Assembly (NCBI GenBank): GCA_900554685.1
Contig: USIG01000009.1
Span: 1 to 28,027 of the forward strand
Length of the DNA stretch: 28,027 bases
Reading direction: 5' to 3'
Origin: an uncultured Cryptobacterium sp.
GTDB taxonomy: Bacteria > Actinomycetota > Coriobacteriia > Coriobacteriales > Eggerthellaceae
Shown: positions 7,069 through 14,889 of the stretch, piece after piece
Numbering within the stretch: position 1 is the first letter of the stretch
Layout: each line of letters opens with the position of its first letter
Notes under the pieces: model-generated
What the model was told of the DNA's origin: nothing
The model's database searches: none
Seen by the model: only the letters and a program-made list of their open reading frames with translations
Position numbers and translations under genes: made by a program

Positions 7069-9210
7069 ATGGGTACTTCAAATTCTTCTTCGCTTTTTTG
7101 GGAAAAGGAATCTGACCAAGGATTTTCTACGGTAGGGATGGTCCTCGCTCTTCTTATCACGCTGTCTTTAATTTTCACCTGTGCAAAAGTTTATGAAGTA
7201 AACAGTGTATCTGCACGTGTGCAGGAAACAGCAGATGCTGCGGTTTTGGCAGCGGAAAACACCGTGGGAGAATTCTATATTGTAGTCACCATTTGTGATG
7301 CGGTGACGTTTACCCTTTCGCTAACTTCGTTGATGGTGTTAGGGGTGGGCATTATATGTGCTTGTATTCCTCCTACGGCACCTTTATCGAAAAGTCTATT
7401 GGATGCTTCAGCAAAACTCGGAAAAGCACGTGATTCATTTTATGAATCTGCGCAAAAGTCGCTCGATACTTTACAGAAAGCTCTTCCTTTTATAGCCACG
7501 GCAAAAGCTCAAGAGGTGCTTGCGGCAAATTCAGCTGAAGGGAGTTCGCATTATTACGGCATTGTGGTTCTAGCTCCCTGGGAAGGAGACCAAGGAGAAT
7601 CGCTCATTTTTGAGAAATCGGATCAGGCTCAAAGCTACGCCGAGGAAAAGCACGAGACATTACAAGATCAAGCAGCAAAAGCGGAAGAGGCAGCCAAAGA
7701 GGCAAATGCATGGAAGAAAAAGGCTTACATTCATGATTCAGGAAGCAAAAGCGAATATTGTATGTATGAGCGTGCTGCTCATCTCGCAGGAATGAGTGGG
7801 GCTGATAATCCGTATTTTTCTTCGATAGACACCTGGACATTTCAGGCGGCGTTATCTCGTTCTCAGCATTATTATGAAACTCGTTATGAAATCGAGCGTC
7901 CTCAAGGAACTTCGGTTGATGAGCAAGCTAATTCTGCACTAAGAAAACAATTCTATGCTTTTGCGATAAAAACGGTTGGCCAGGGATATGTTCATGAAAC
8001 AGATGGCTCATTTGAAGCTCTGTTTCCTTTACTTCCCAAAAATACAACTGAGATGAAATCGACCTCTCTTTATACCGATGCAATTTATCCAAAAACCCAA
8101 AACTTAGAAGGGCTGTTTTCTCTTCATGCTTGGGAGGGTTGTCCTGGATGTGTAAATCAAATAAGGGCAGGGAGTGCTTCTCTTAAAGAAATGGATAACA
8201 ACGGCGCGTATACAATTTGTCCTTATTGCAAATTTGCACCGAGCAGTATGGGAAAGGTTGCTGCCGCTTCTTCAAACATTGAAAACGGTTATGAATTTCA
8301 CTATAACGAAGTAGCAAAAGCTGCAGAAGAATATGAAAAAGCTCGGTCAGTACTTGATCCCCTAAGTAGAGATATTAAAGATACCGCCGAGGGACTTTTT
8401 GACCATATTTTTGAGGGGATATCCGAGGTTTGCGCAAAGCGGCTAAAGGTTCTTCCTCCTGGTCATTGGGGAGCTATTGCTCTTGTGGCTGATCCTTCCG
8501 CTCCGTCTTCTCGTTTTCCCTCGGTATTTGTGGGAAGTGAAGGAACGGCATCGCTTGGGATGCGGGCAGCACTTTCTGCTTCAACACTTGTTCGTGAATC
8601 TTCTGATGAAGGAAAAAACGTAATAACGTCGTTTCTTGATGGGCTTGATTCGCAAAACGCTGCGGTAGGAGCGGCACGGACAGTTCTAGGACTATGGTCT
8701 GGTTTGTTGGGTGTTTATGCCGATGGGCATGAAGCGCTGAGTTCGTCGATTGAAAAAGCACTGAATGCTATTCCTCTTTCGAGCGCAAGCGGATTAGGAA
8801 CCTGGGCTGCCGATGCTTTTGAAAAGCGAGTTGATCAAATCGGATTTTCTCCTCCTGATTTGTTGGCGAGAAAAGCAGTGCTGGTCAATTCTTATCATGT
8901 CCTTTCGGCTGATGGTTCTGCTTTTTCTGCTCATCTTCTTTCAATGAAAAATGCTGCAATTCAATACGGAGAAGGCGGAATTAATGGTGCTGTATCAGCT
9001 GCGGAGTCTCTTGCTTCGTCGGTAGTCGATTCTCTTAGTGCTGATTTCGAAATAGCGACAATAGTACTGATTGAAGGAAAAGTTGAGATTCCTATAACAG
9101 TGTCTCTTCCTTCGTTTGTTACCGAAGGCTTATCGAATGCATTTCAGAGTGGTTTGGACCAGCTTTATTCGGTTGTTGCCTCTTGGACGGGGGTGCGACA
9201 ATGGCGATAA
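7069..9210 (+). CDS. large TadG-like pilus-associated protein
   Basis: About 713 aa from the ATG at 7069, chosen because GGAGGGGG lies ~10 bp upstream; the longer frame from GTG 7036 would overlap tadE. The N-terminus resembles a prepilin (DQG, FSTVGMVLALLITLSLIF) but has Gly rather than Glu at +5, so cleavage is uncertain. VQETADAAVLAAEN is the usual TadE/TadG continuation. A second hydrophobic segment lies at ~75-105. The rest is probably outside the membrane: a helical, coiled-coil-like stretch (~190-245), then CPGC and CPYC about 30 residues apart (~365-400), resembling a zinc ribbon or two disulphide loops, and a Ser/Ala-rich C-terminal half. I infer an assembly or tip component from context; no catalytic domain was recognised. 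Confidence 0.65.
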   Translation: MGTSNSSSLFWEKESDQGFSTVGMVLALLITLSLIFTCAKVYEVNSVSARVQETADAAVLAAENTVGEFYIVVTICDAVTFTLSLTSLMVLGVGIICACIPPTAPLSKSLLDASAKLGKARDSFYESAQKSLDTLQKALPFIATAKAQEVLAANSAEGSSHYYGIVVLAPWEGDQGESLIFEKSDQAQSYAEEKHETLQDQAAKAEEAAKEANAWKKKAYIHDSGSKSEYCMYERAAHLAGMSGADNPYFSSIDTWTFQAALSRSQHYYETRYEIERPQGTSVDEQANSALRKQFYAFAIKTVGQGYVHETDGSFEALFPLLPKNTTEMKSTSLYTDAIYPKTQNLEGLFSLHAWEGCPGCVNQIRAGSASLKEMDNNGAYTICPYCKFAPSSMGKVAAASSNIENGYEFHYNEVAKAAEEYEKARSVLDPLSRDIKDTAEGLFDHIFEGISEVCAKRLKVLPPGHWGAIALVADPSAPSSRFPSVFVGSEGTASLGMRAALSASTLVRESSDEGKNVITSFLDGLDSQNAAVGAARTVLGLWSGLLGVYADGHEALSSSIEKALNAIPLSSASGLGTWAADAFEKRVDQIGFSPPDLLARKAVLVNSYHVLSADGSAFSAHLLSMKNAAIQYGEGGINGAVSAAESLASSVVDSLSADFEIATIVLIEGKVEIPITVSLPSFVTEGLSNAFQSGLDQLYSVVASWTGVRQWR

Positions 9211-9653
9211 AGAAAGATCGCGGTCTCTCATCTAAAGGTTTTTCTGGGCAGATGACTATTGAGTTTGTCATTGCATTTCCTGCTGCTTTGATTATTGGAC
9301 TTATTGCTGTTAACGCGGTGCTGTTCTTTTCGGAATGCGCGGCATTCGATCGGTCGTTTCGATCTCTGGTTTGCACCTATGCTGCTTCTCCTGCTTACGA
9401 GCAGGGGACAGATCGATCTTGCGCTTTAATATTGGAATCTTTGCAGAGTGAGTTTTCTGCTGATCATATAGAAGTAGAAGTGAATTCTCGCGGAGTATCA
9501 GGAGAGCTTGTCGTTTTTGAGGGAACGTTGAAATTTAGTCCCACTCTTTTTGGAAAAGGTAGTTTATCAGGTGCGTTTGGTGTTTCGTTTCCTCCGCTAT
9601 CTCATAGTGAATCGCTTACGGTGGATGTGTATAAGGCGGGTGTTTTGCTATGA
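9201..9653 (+). CDS. second TadE-like pseudopilin
   Basis: A protein of 150 aa from the ATG at 9201; GGACGGGGG lies upstream, and the alternative TTG at 9183 is unlikely. It has a 16-residue basic leader, then QMTIEFVIAFPAALIIGLIAV: cleavage after G16 with Glu at +5, then a hydrophobic helix. A small extracytoplasmic domain follows, with two Cys (VCTYAA, RSCALIL) that could form a disulphide. It overlaps the TadG-like gene by 10 bp and the next gene by 4 bp (ATGA), so it belongs to the same transcript. It is likely a minor pseudopilin. Confidence 0.78.
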   Translation: MAIKKDRGLSSKGFSGQMTIEFVIAFPAALIIGLIAVNAVLFFSECAAFDRSFRSLVCTYAASPAYEQGTDRSCALILESLQSEFSADHIEVEVNSRGVSGELVVFEGTLKFSPTLFGKGSLSGAFGVSFPPLSHSESLTVDVYKAGVLL

Positions 9654-10441
9654 GAGGTTCTCTTGGGCGCAATCAGCGGAACAAATTACGCAAAGAATTA
9701 CAGAATCGTATTCGATCAGGCGACTACTGTCTTAAGCAGACTAGTGGTGTATTGGGCCGGAATTCTTCAAAACAAACAAATCAGAAGATAAAAGAGCAAG
9801 ATAAGAAAACCTCTCGTTGGAGCGATGAGAAAACATCACGTCAAGGGGTTAGTCAAAATAGAAATAACGACAAACAAAGCTTGCAGGAGCAAACAAGAAC
9901 ACTACCTAAAAAGCAAAAGCGTTTTTTATACCCAAAAGCAAAGTTGATAGGGGCTTTGCTTATAGGGGGAGGATTAATCCTTGCAGCCCTTTCTTTTGCT
10001 GATTCTAATCCAGGAGTGATACAGCTAGGCAGCGCAGATCTTCTTGATGCTCTCAGTATTTCGCATGAGGAACGTAGTCCAGACGACGTTGTTTCTCTTG
10101 ATAGTGATGTTTCTTGGCAGGGTCATTTCTCAAATGATCTTCCTGTTGGCTTTGATGAGGAAATAGGGCTAGGAGGTGAATCAGTTGCCGTCTCAAACGA
10201 CGGAAGAACTGTTGGATATACCAGCGATAAATCACTCGAAGAAACTATGACTGAAATACGTAAAGGGCTAGAGGGAAAAGGATGGAATTATGTACCGAGT
10301 GGGCAGGATTTTGCCGCTACGTTCGCAAAAGATTCGGGTGCATTTTGCTGGCTTGCAGTAACGTGCGCATCAATAGGAGAGGAAACTTCGGTCGTTTTGG
10401 TTTTCGAAAAGACTCCAGACGAAAAAGTTCCAAAAAGTTAA
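9650..10441 (+). CDS. hypothetical single-pass membrane protein of tad locus
   Basis: A protein of 263 aa, not assigned to a family. Residues 1-~98 are very basic and polar (many Lys, Arg, Gln, Asn), presumably cytoplasmic. A single membrane segment follows (KLIGALLIGGGLILAALSF, ~100-118). The remaining ~145 residues are acidic and presumably outside the cell. They include a small alpha/beta-looking part (TMTEIRKGLEGKGWNYV, then CWLAVTCASIGEETSVVLVFE) with two Cys close together. The start overlaps the upstream TadE-like gene (ATGA), so it is probably translated with the pilus genes. A role in pilus assembly or anchoring is inferred from position only. Confidence 0.7.
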   Translation: MRGSLGRNQRNKLRKELQNRIRSGDYCLKQTSGVLGRNSSKQTNQKIKEQDKKTSRWSDEKTSRQGVSQNRNNDKQSLQEQTRTLPKKQKRFLYPKAKLIGALLIGGGLILAALSFADSNPGVIQLGSADLLDALSISHEERSPDDVVSLDSDVSWQGHFSNDLPVGFDEEIGLGGESVAVSNDGRTVGYTSDKSLEETMTEIRKGLEGKGWNYVPSGQDFAATFAKDSGAFCWLAVTCASIGEETSVVLVFEKTPDEKVPKS

Positions 10442-10630
10442 GCCCCAAACAGGCAAGTTCAATCGTCCAAGTCTTTCGTTTAGGGAGGGCGAGAAAGGCT
10501 TTGTATGAGAGGCAGAGAAGGTTTTGTATGGGGAGTTAAAAGGCAGAAGAAGCCAGGAAACGGATGGAAAAGTGTTGATAGGTATTTGTGGGACGAAAAT
10601 ACATGAGAGATCTAAGAGGGTGTGTGAAAG
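10442..10630. repeat. 189-bp spacer with a weak ~24-bp tandem duplication
   Basis: No convincing gene lies here. Two adjacent copies of a purine-rich unit occupy 10491-10514 and 10515-10535, sharing GAGAA(A)GG, TTTGTATG and a G/A-rich end. The second copy is followed by another AAAGGCA. A third, very weak copy may follow (10547-10575). It is the weakest of the spacer arrays in this window. Confidence 0.45.
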
Positions 10631-10948
10631 GTGCAAAAAGAGGATAACTTTTTGATCAATCTTGTTGTTGCAACGCGCTTTCGAGATAGGTTAGCAGGGT
10701 TTTTAGTAAAGCGACCCGATAGATGCCTGCTGCTCATATCGCCTTGTAGCTCTATTCATACGTTTGGGATGAAAGAGGATCTTGATATCGCGTTTTTTGA
10801 TAGTCAAGGAAAGGTGCTTTTGGTAAAAAAGTCTCTTTCTCCGGGGAAAATAGTGCGTTGCAGTGGCGCAAAAGGGGTATTGGAAAAGCGTTCTTGTATA
10901 GGGAAACGATGGTTTCGTGAAGGGGAAGAGGTGAAAGTGTATGTCTAG
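10631..10948 (+). CDS. DUF192 family protein
   Basis: A protein of 105 aa with a GTG start; AGAGGG lies about 10 bp upstream. DUF192 is supported by the pattern AGFLVKRPDRCLLLISPCSSIHTFGMKED (in parts), then DIAFFDSQGKVLLV and GAKGVLEKRS. The family is usually DxxF-D..G.V-x(n)-LE with a conserved CxSIHTFGM-like core, as here. Its biochemical function is unknown to me; DUF192 proteins are often found beside Tad pilus genes in actinobacteria. There is no signal peptide, so it is probably cytoplasmic. The stop overlaps the start of the next gene by 8 bp. Confidence 0.8.
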   Translation: MQKEDNFLINLVVATRFRDRLAGFLVKRPDRCLLLISPCSSIHTFGMKEDLDIAFFDSQGKVLLVKKSLSPGKIVRCSGAKGVLEKRSCIGKRWFREGEEVKVYV

Positions 10949-11462
10949 GGTGGTAATCAATGAACAGGAAACCCAGGTTATTCCTCAAAAAGAGGATATA
11001 GGAGCTTCTTTTAGTAAAGATCAGCAAGAAAATTTGGCAAGAGATTTAAGACAAGGGATAAAAGAATGTCCTGTGTGTCATGCGCGTTGTTTTGCTGATA
11101 TGGATGTGTGCTACGGCTGTTTGCATGTGTTCTCTTCGGAAGAGCAGTGTTTGATAGAATACCGCGATTCGCAAGAGCCTCGAGTTGCCTCTGTCTCGAA
11201 GGAAGTGAAAGAACAAACCCCATGCATCTTGGAAGATCAGGACAGAGAATGTTCTAAAAATCGAATACCTTGTGAAGTGGAATGTAGTGTGTCGCAGGTT
11301 TTAGGTAATCAAACAGCAAATCCTGATTTGTTTGACAAAGAAATAATCGACAGAGAAACACAAACGCCACCTTCTCTCAAGGATCAGGCGGCGCTTGGTG
11401 ATTTGTTTGAAATAGTAATAAGGGTAAAGATTCCTCAAAAGGATGCTTGCACAAATAGGTAG
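10941..11462 (+). CDS. zinc-ribbon protein, last gene of tad cluster
   Basis: A protein of 173 aa. A small zinc ribbon lies at ~43-65: ECPVCHARC followed by VCYGCLHVF, giving two CxxC knuckles. The N-terminal arm and the C-terminal ~100 residues are polar and mostly acidic without a recognisable fold, although the end (DLFEIVIRVKIP) looks like a beta strand and may belong to a truncated or degenerate domain. It overlaps DUF192 by 8 bp, so it is probably co-expressed. It converges on thrC with a 36-bp gap. The function is not known; a regulatory or scaffold role is speculative. Confidence 0.7.
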   Translation: MSRVVINEQETQVIPQKEDIGASFSKDQQENLARDLRQGIKECPVCHARCFADMDVCYGCLHVFSSEEQCLIEYRDSQEPRVASVSKEVKEQTPCILEDQDRECSKNRIPCEVECSVSQVLGNQTANPDLFDKEIIDRETQTPPSLKDQAALGDLFEIVIRVKIPQKDACTNR

Positions 11463-11498
11463 CAGATCAACATATTGGCAAACGAATCGAAGAGCTTG

Positions 11499-13043
11499 TT
11501 AGCGAGCTAGGAATGAATCAACTGCTTCTTCGATTGCTTCGGTGGTTCCAGAAATGGTTTCACTAAAGCGGATTGGTAGCGAGTCGAGTTCAGCTAAGCC
11601 CTGTGGAATATTGTGGCTTTGCGCCTCTTTAGCGATGAGTTCGTTAAGCTCGCAGCCACTCAGTGAGGCAATCTGTTCAGGCAAGTCTTCCTTTGGCTTA
11701 AGATCGTGAAGCGCACGATAAACGTTTTCTCCGAATTTTGCCCAATGAGCAGTTGAAGCTATCAACACGGGGTTTTCACCGCGGAGTTGTTCTGCAACCT
11801 TATAGGCAACAGCAGTGTGGGGATCGATCAGATAACCGAAAGAATCATGGACTTCCTTGATTGTGCGGAGGCATGTTTCGCTATTGACGGCTTCTGCTTT
11901 GAAATCTGTCTGAAGCTTTTGAAGCGTCTTGCTGTCAATCGTGAAAGTCTTGTTTGTTTTTAACTGCTCCATCCATGTTGCAATGGCTTCGGCATTTCTT
12001 CCGCTTAATTCAAACAGCTGACGTTCGACGTTAGAAGAAACAAGAATATCCATAGAGGGAGATGGGGTAAGTACGAACTGACGGTTTGAAATGTCGTAGG
12101 TACCCGAATTGATAAAATCGGTAAGTACTCGGTTTTCGTTGCTTGCGCAGAATAATGTTCCCAAGGGAGTACCGAGTTGTTTTGCATACCAAGCAGCTAA
12201 GATATTGCCAAAGTTGCCAGTTGGAACGCATACGTCCAAAAGCTGTCCAGCCTCTAGTTTTCCTTGCGCAACAAGTTCGGCATAGCTGGATACATAATAA
12301 ACAACCTGAGGCAAAAGACGACCCCAGTTAATTGAATTAGCACTTGAAAGAGCAACAGCATGTTCATCCATCAATTTTTGAGCAAATGATTCGTCGTTAA
12401 AGACGTTTTTGGCTCCTGTTTGGCAATCATCAAAATTTCCAGTGACTGCCCAAACCATGACGTTGTCACCAAGCTGAGTTGCCATTTGTTTGTATTGGAT
12501 ATCGCTCACGCCCCCATCTGGGTACATGACCGCAATTTTTATTCCATCCTTATCGCGAAATCCTTCAAGAGCAGCCTTTCCGGTATCGCCTGAGGTTGCA
12601 ACAAGAATTAAAAACGTATTGTTGAGTTTTCCTTGTTCTCGCAGCTGGGCAGCGCTTGCGCTAAAAAAGTAGGGCAGGCATTGCAGAGCCATATCTTTAA
12701 AAGCACTGGTCGGACCGTGCCATAATTCAAGAACATGAGTGGATTCATCAAGGGAGGTAATGGGGCAAATCGCGGCATCGTCAAAGCGCTTACCATAAGC
12801 GGCATCCATCAGTTGATCTATCGTCTCTTCGGGCAGATCAATGCCAAAAGCACGATAGAGATAGGCAGCTCGTTTTGCATAGGGAAGTTTGGTAAGAGAA
12901 AGAATTTCTTCCAGACTTAAATAGGGAAGCGTTTCTGGAACAAAAAGGCCGCCACCAGTAGCTAAACCTTTTACTACTGCTTCAGTAAATGTTACGGGCG
13001 TTTCGCATTTTCCGCGAGTATCAATGTAGCGATTAGTAACCAT
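11499..13043 (-). CDS. thrC: threonine synthase
   Basis: ThrC converts O-phosphohomoserine to L-threonine, the last step of threonine synthesis, using PLP. The N-terminus (NRYIDTRG, then GLATGGGLFVPE) and the PLP-lysine motif (TSAFKDMALQ) are clear. The phosphate-binding ATSGDTGKAA and PTGNFGNILAAW follow, and the protein is of the long type (~514 aa). The frame is open to an ATG at 13076, with another at 13058. I prefer 13043 because ThrC proteins usually start a few residues before the RY-x-STRG motif and no ribosome site precedes the earlier ATGs; this choice is not firm. It is monocistronic and divergent from the metalloregulator gene, with a shared ~95-bp promoter region. Confidence 0.95.
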   Translation of the reverse strand: MVTNRYIDTRGKCETPVTFTEAVVKGLATGGGLFVPETLPYLSLEEILSLTKLPYAKRAAYLYRAFGIDLPEETIDQLMDAAYGKRFDDAAICPITSLDESTHVLELWHGPTSAFKDMALQCLPYFFSASAAQLREQGKLNNTFLILVATSGDTGKAALEGFRDKDGIKIAVMYPDGGVSDIQYKQMATQLGDNVMVWAVTGNFDDCQTGAKNVFNDESFAQKLMDEHAVALSSANSINWGRLLPQVVYYVSSYAELVAQGKLEAGQLLDVCVPTGNFGNILAAWYAKQLGTPLGTLFCASNENRVLTDFINSGTYDISNRQFVLTPSPSMDILVSSNVERQLFELSGRNAEAIATWMEQLKTNKTFTIDSKTLQKLQTDFKAEAVNSETCLRTIKEVHDSFGYLIDPHTAVAYKVAEQLRGENPVLIASTAHWAKFGENVYRALHDLKPKEDLPEQIASLSGCELNELIAKEAQSHNIPQGLAELDSLPIRFSETISGTTEAIEEAVDSFLAR

Positions 13044-13139
13044 AAATCCAACTTTCATGAGTATGTGTTGCTGCATCAGTATACTATGTATATAAGGCGA
13101 TTTTTGTTACATCGACGTATCGATCGGGAAGGGGAAGTT
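13044..13139. promoter_or_regulatory. divergent thrC / dtxR-type promoter region
   Basis: The region contains an AT-rich core with the 8-bp palindrome AGTATACT (13078-13085) followed by ATGTATATAAGG. Read on the minus strand, TATACT at 13078-13083 is a plausible -10 for thrC, which would exclude the ATG at 13076 as its start. On the plus strand TATATA or TATAAG near 13090 could serve the regulator. No good -35 elements are visible, so this is weak. Confidence 0.3.
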
Positions 13140-13520
13140 GTGGAAAAGGTTTCCATGTCCCATGAGGATTATCTTGAAGCAATTGTGATGCTAGGCGGTA
13201 GTCAAACGCAATCGGTCCGTTCGGTTGACATAGCAGCCAAAATGGGAGTTTCGAAAGCTTCGGTTTCTAAGGCAGTAACTAGTTTGAAAAATTCGGGCAT
13301 GCTTGAACAGCCCTATTATGGGGATATCACCCTTACCGACGATGGGTATGCTTACGGGTGTGCTGTTTTGAAACGTCATGAAATGCTTACGCGATTTTTA
13401 ACAGAAAAGGTTGGACTCTCGAAGCAGGTTGCTGAAGAAGAAGCGTGTCAGATGGAACATGCTATCAGCGATGAATCGTTTCAAAAATGGTTAGCGTATT
13501 TTGAAAAGATCGGTCTTTAA
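13140..13520 (+). CDS. short DtxR/MntR-family metal-dependent repressor
   Basis: A protein of 126 aa from the GTG at 13140, chosen because GGGAAGGGGAA lies ~5 bp upstream; ATG 13155 is the alternative. The N-terminal winged helix-turn-helix (SVRSVDIAAKMGVSKASVSK) is followed by LTDDGYAYG. Metal ligands can be read by analogy to DtxR and MntR: D10 and E13 (HEDYLEAI), H80 (LKRHEML), C103, E106 and H107 (EACQMEHAIS). Asp at the first position is MntR-like, whereas Cys at the second is DtxR/IdeR-like. The protein ends after the dimerisation domain; the SH3-like domain of classical DtxR is absent. A ferrous uptake locus with palindromic boxes lies ~3.3 kb downstream, so an iron-responsive role is my inference. 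Confidence 0.9.
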   Translation: MEKVSMSHEDYLEAIVMLGGSQTQSVRSVDIAAKMGVSKASVSKAVTSLKNSGMLEQPYYGDITLTDDGYAYGCAVLKRHEMLTRFLTEKVGLSKQVAEEEACQMEHAISDESFQKWLAYFEKIGL

Positions 13521-13535
13521 GCGCCTTGCGTTTTA

Positions 13536-13657
13536 AGCAAACACTTTAGTAGATGCTTCAGCAAACGCTTTGTAGGTACTTTTGTAAGAACTTTAATAGG
13601 TATTTCAGTAAACACTTCAGTAGGTACTTTATTTAGCAGATACTTTAGTAGATATCT
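13536..13657. repeat. degenerate 12-bp tandem array, ~10 copies
   Basis: Beginning 16 bp after the regulator stop codon, the spacer can be divided into ten consecutive units near AGTAGATACTTT. Examples are AGCAAACACTTT (13536-13547), AGTAGATGCTTC (13548-13559), AGTAAACACTTC (13607-13618) and AGTAGGTACTTT (13619-13630). Most are exactly 12 bp; one is 11 and one junction has 4 extra bases (ATTT, 13631-13634). The consensus is roughly AGYARRYRCTTY. It carries indels, so it is not a coding repeat. Confidence 0.85.
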
Positions 13658-13717
13658 ATAATAGATGCGCAAAATTGAGGCGCACAAAAGTCATTTTCTT
13701 CTGCAGGTTCTTTAGGC

Positions 13718-13748
13718 TTGCGCAGTCCTGGGTCGTTTGTGCTATTAT
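13718..13748 (+). promoter_or_regulatory. ruvCA promoter, extended -10
   Basis: TGCTATTAT (-10 TATTAT at 13743-13748, with the extended TGn) lies ~35 bp before the ruvC start. A weak -35 (TTGCGC, 13718-13723) is 19 bp upstream. The extended -10 makes the weak -35 acceptable. The SOS box starts 2 bp after the -10. Confidence 0.6.
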
Positions 13749-13749
13749 A

Positions 13750-13763
13750 CGAACAAATGTTTG
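13750..13763. promoter_or_regulatory. LexA (SOS) box upstream of ruvC
   Basis: CGAACAAATGTTTG matches the Gram-positive LexA consensus CGAACRNRYGTTYG at every position. It lies directly after the -10 element and ~20 bp before the ruvC start, an ideal repressor position. ruvCAB genes are SOS-regulated in many bacteria, so control by LexA is a strong inference. Confidence 0.85.
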
Positions 13764-13782
13764 ATAATAGGAGCAATAGTTC

Positions 13783-14301
13783 GTGCATCACATGAATCGA
13801 CAACGCATTATTTTAGGGATTGATCCCGGTCTTGCTCATACGGGCTGGGGCGTAGTTTCCCAGCAAGGAAATCGGCTGGCATGTGTGGCATATGGTTGTA
13901 TCGAAACCTTTGCAAGTCAGCAATTACCCGAGAGACTCAATAAAATCTACGGTCAAATCTCAGCGGTCGTTGCTCGTTATAAGCCTAGTTGCGTCAGCAT
14001 AGAAACAGTGTGGTTTGGAACGAATACCACAAGTGCTTTTGCGACGGGTCAAGCGCGCGGAGCCGCATTAGCTGCCTGCGCACCTGCTGTTGATCGGTTT
14101 AGTGAGTATTCTCCGAAGCAGATTAAGTTAGCCATTGTCGGAACCGGATCAGCTGATAAAGCGCAGGTCGAATATATGGTGCAGCACCTTTTGAATTTAG
14201 AGTCAAAACCTAAACCCGATCATGCGGCAGATGCTTTAGCGGCTGCAATCTGTTTTGCGAATTACGATATTGCTTCATTGGGAAAGGCGGACGCATTATG
14301 A
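13783..14301 (+). CDS. ruvC: RuvC Holliday junction resolvase
   Basis: A protein of 172 aa, the normal RuvC length. RuvC is the dimeric Mg2+-dependent nuclease that resolves Holliday junctions with RuvAB. Catalytic acidic residues are visible in LGIDPGLAHTGWG (first Asp), SIETVW (Glu) and KPDHAADALAAA (last two Asp). The GTG at 13783 is preferred: AGGAG ends 9 bp upstream, whereas the ATG at 13792 would be 18 bp away. It overlaps ruvA by 4 bp (ATGA). The perfect LexA box just upstream implies induction by DNA damage. Confidence 0.96.
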   Translation: MHHMNRQRIILGIDPGLAHTGWGVVSQQGNRLACVAYGCIETFASQQLPERLNKIYGQISAVVARYKPSCVSIETVWFGTNTTSAFATGQARGAALAACAPAVDRFSEYSPKQIKLAIVGTGSADKAQVEYMVQHLLNLESKPKPDHAADALAAAICFANYDIASLGKADAL

Positions 14302-14882
14302 TTGCGTGCTTAAAAGGCGTTTTAGTTGCGACATCGCTTGATTCGGCGATACTTGACGTTCATGGCGTTGGATATCAGGTGTTAATGTCAAGCAGAAGTT
14401 TATCGCGTCTTGGTATGCCGGGTGACACCGTTCAGGTACTAACGCATTTGCAGCTTCGTGATGATGCTCTGGTTTTGTATGGATTTCTCAATCCCGAAGA
14501 AAAGGATTTGTTTTTACGTCTCACTTCGGTTTCCAGTGTTGGTCCCAAAGTTGCCTTAGCGGTACTCTCCACGTTTGATCCAAGTGATGCGATAGCCGCT
14601 ATTGTCGCGCAAGATCATGCGGCAATTCAGCGGGTTCCTGGTGTTGGAAAGAAGATGGCTTCTCGTATAGTTCTTGAACTAAAAGAATCGTTCACAGGGC
14701 AAACGCAAACCTCTACCTCAGAAATGTTCCAGCAGGCGCTTAATGCGAAAAAGGCGGTTACTGAAGCATTGCTTTCAATGGGATTTACTTCAGAAGAAGC
14801 AGGACTTTCTCTTAAGGGGGCTCCCGAAGAAGCATCTGAGACGGTACTATTGCAATATGCTCTTAAACGATTAGGCAAATAA
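14298..14882 (+). CDS. ruvA: RuvA Holliday junction branch migration subunit
   Basis: A protein of 194 aa, a usual RuvA length. RuvA binds the four-way junction and loads the RuvB motors. Domain I is an OB fold (MIACLKGVLVATSLDSAILDVHGVGYQV). Domain II has two helix-hairpin-helix motifs (SVGPKVALAVLS and VPGVGKKMASRIVLELK). A flexible linker follows, then the RuvB-binding domain III (KKAVTEALLSMGFTSEEA). It is coupled to ruvC through an ATGA overlap. Unusually, ruvB does not follow directly: a 267-bp spacer with a tandem array separates them. Confidence 0.97.
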   Translation: MIACLKGVLVATSLDSAILDVHGVGYQVLMSSRSLSRLGMPGDTVQVLTHLQLRDDALVLYGFLNPEEKDLFLRLTSVSSVGPKVALAVLSTFDPSDAIAAIVAQDHAAIQRVPGVGKKMASRIVLELKESFTGQTQTSTSEMFQQALNAKKAVTEALLSMGFTSEEAGLSLKGAPEEASETVLLQYALKRLGK

Positions 14883-14889
14883 GCGAGGT

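Noticed and set aside
10282..10539. 85-codon ORF overlapping the end of the anchored hypothetical protein
   Set aside because: It is out of frame within a clear gene and its end covers the repeat-like spacer; no domain is seen.
11463..11498. Terminator between the zinc-ribbon gene and thrC
   Set aside because: Only 36 bp, with short AGCT-type inverted words and no stable stem plus T-run.
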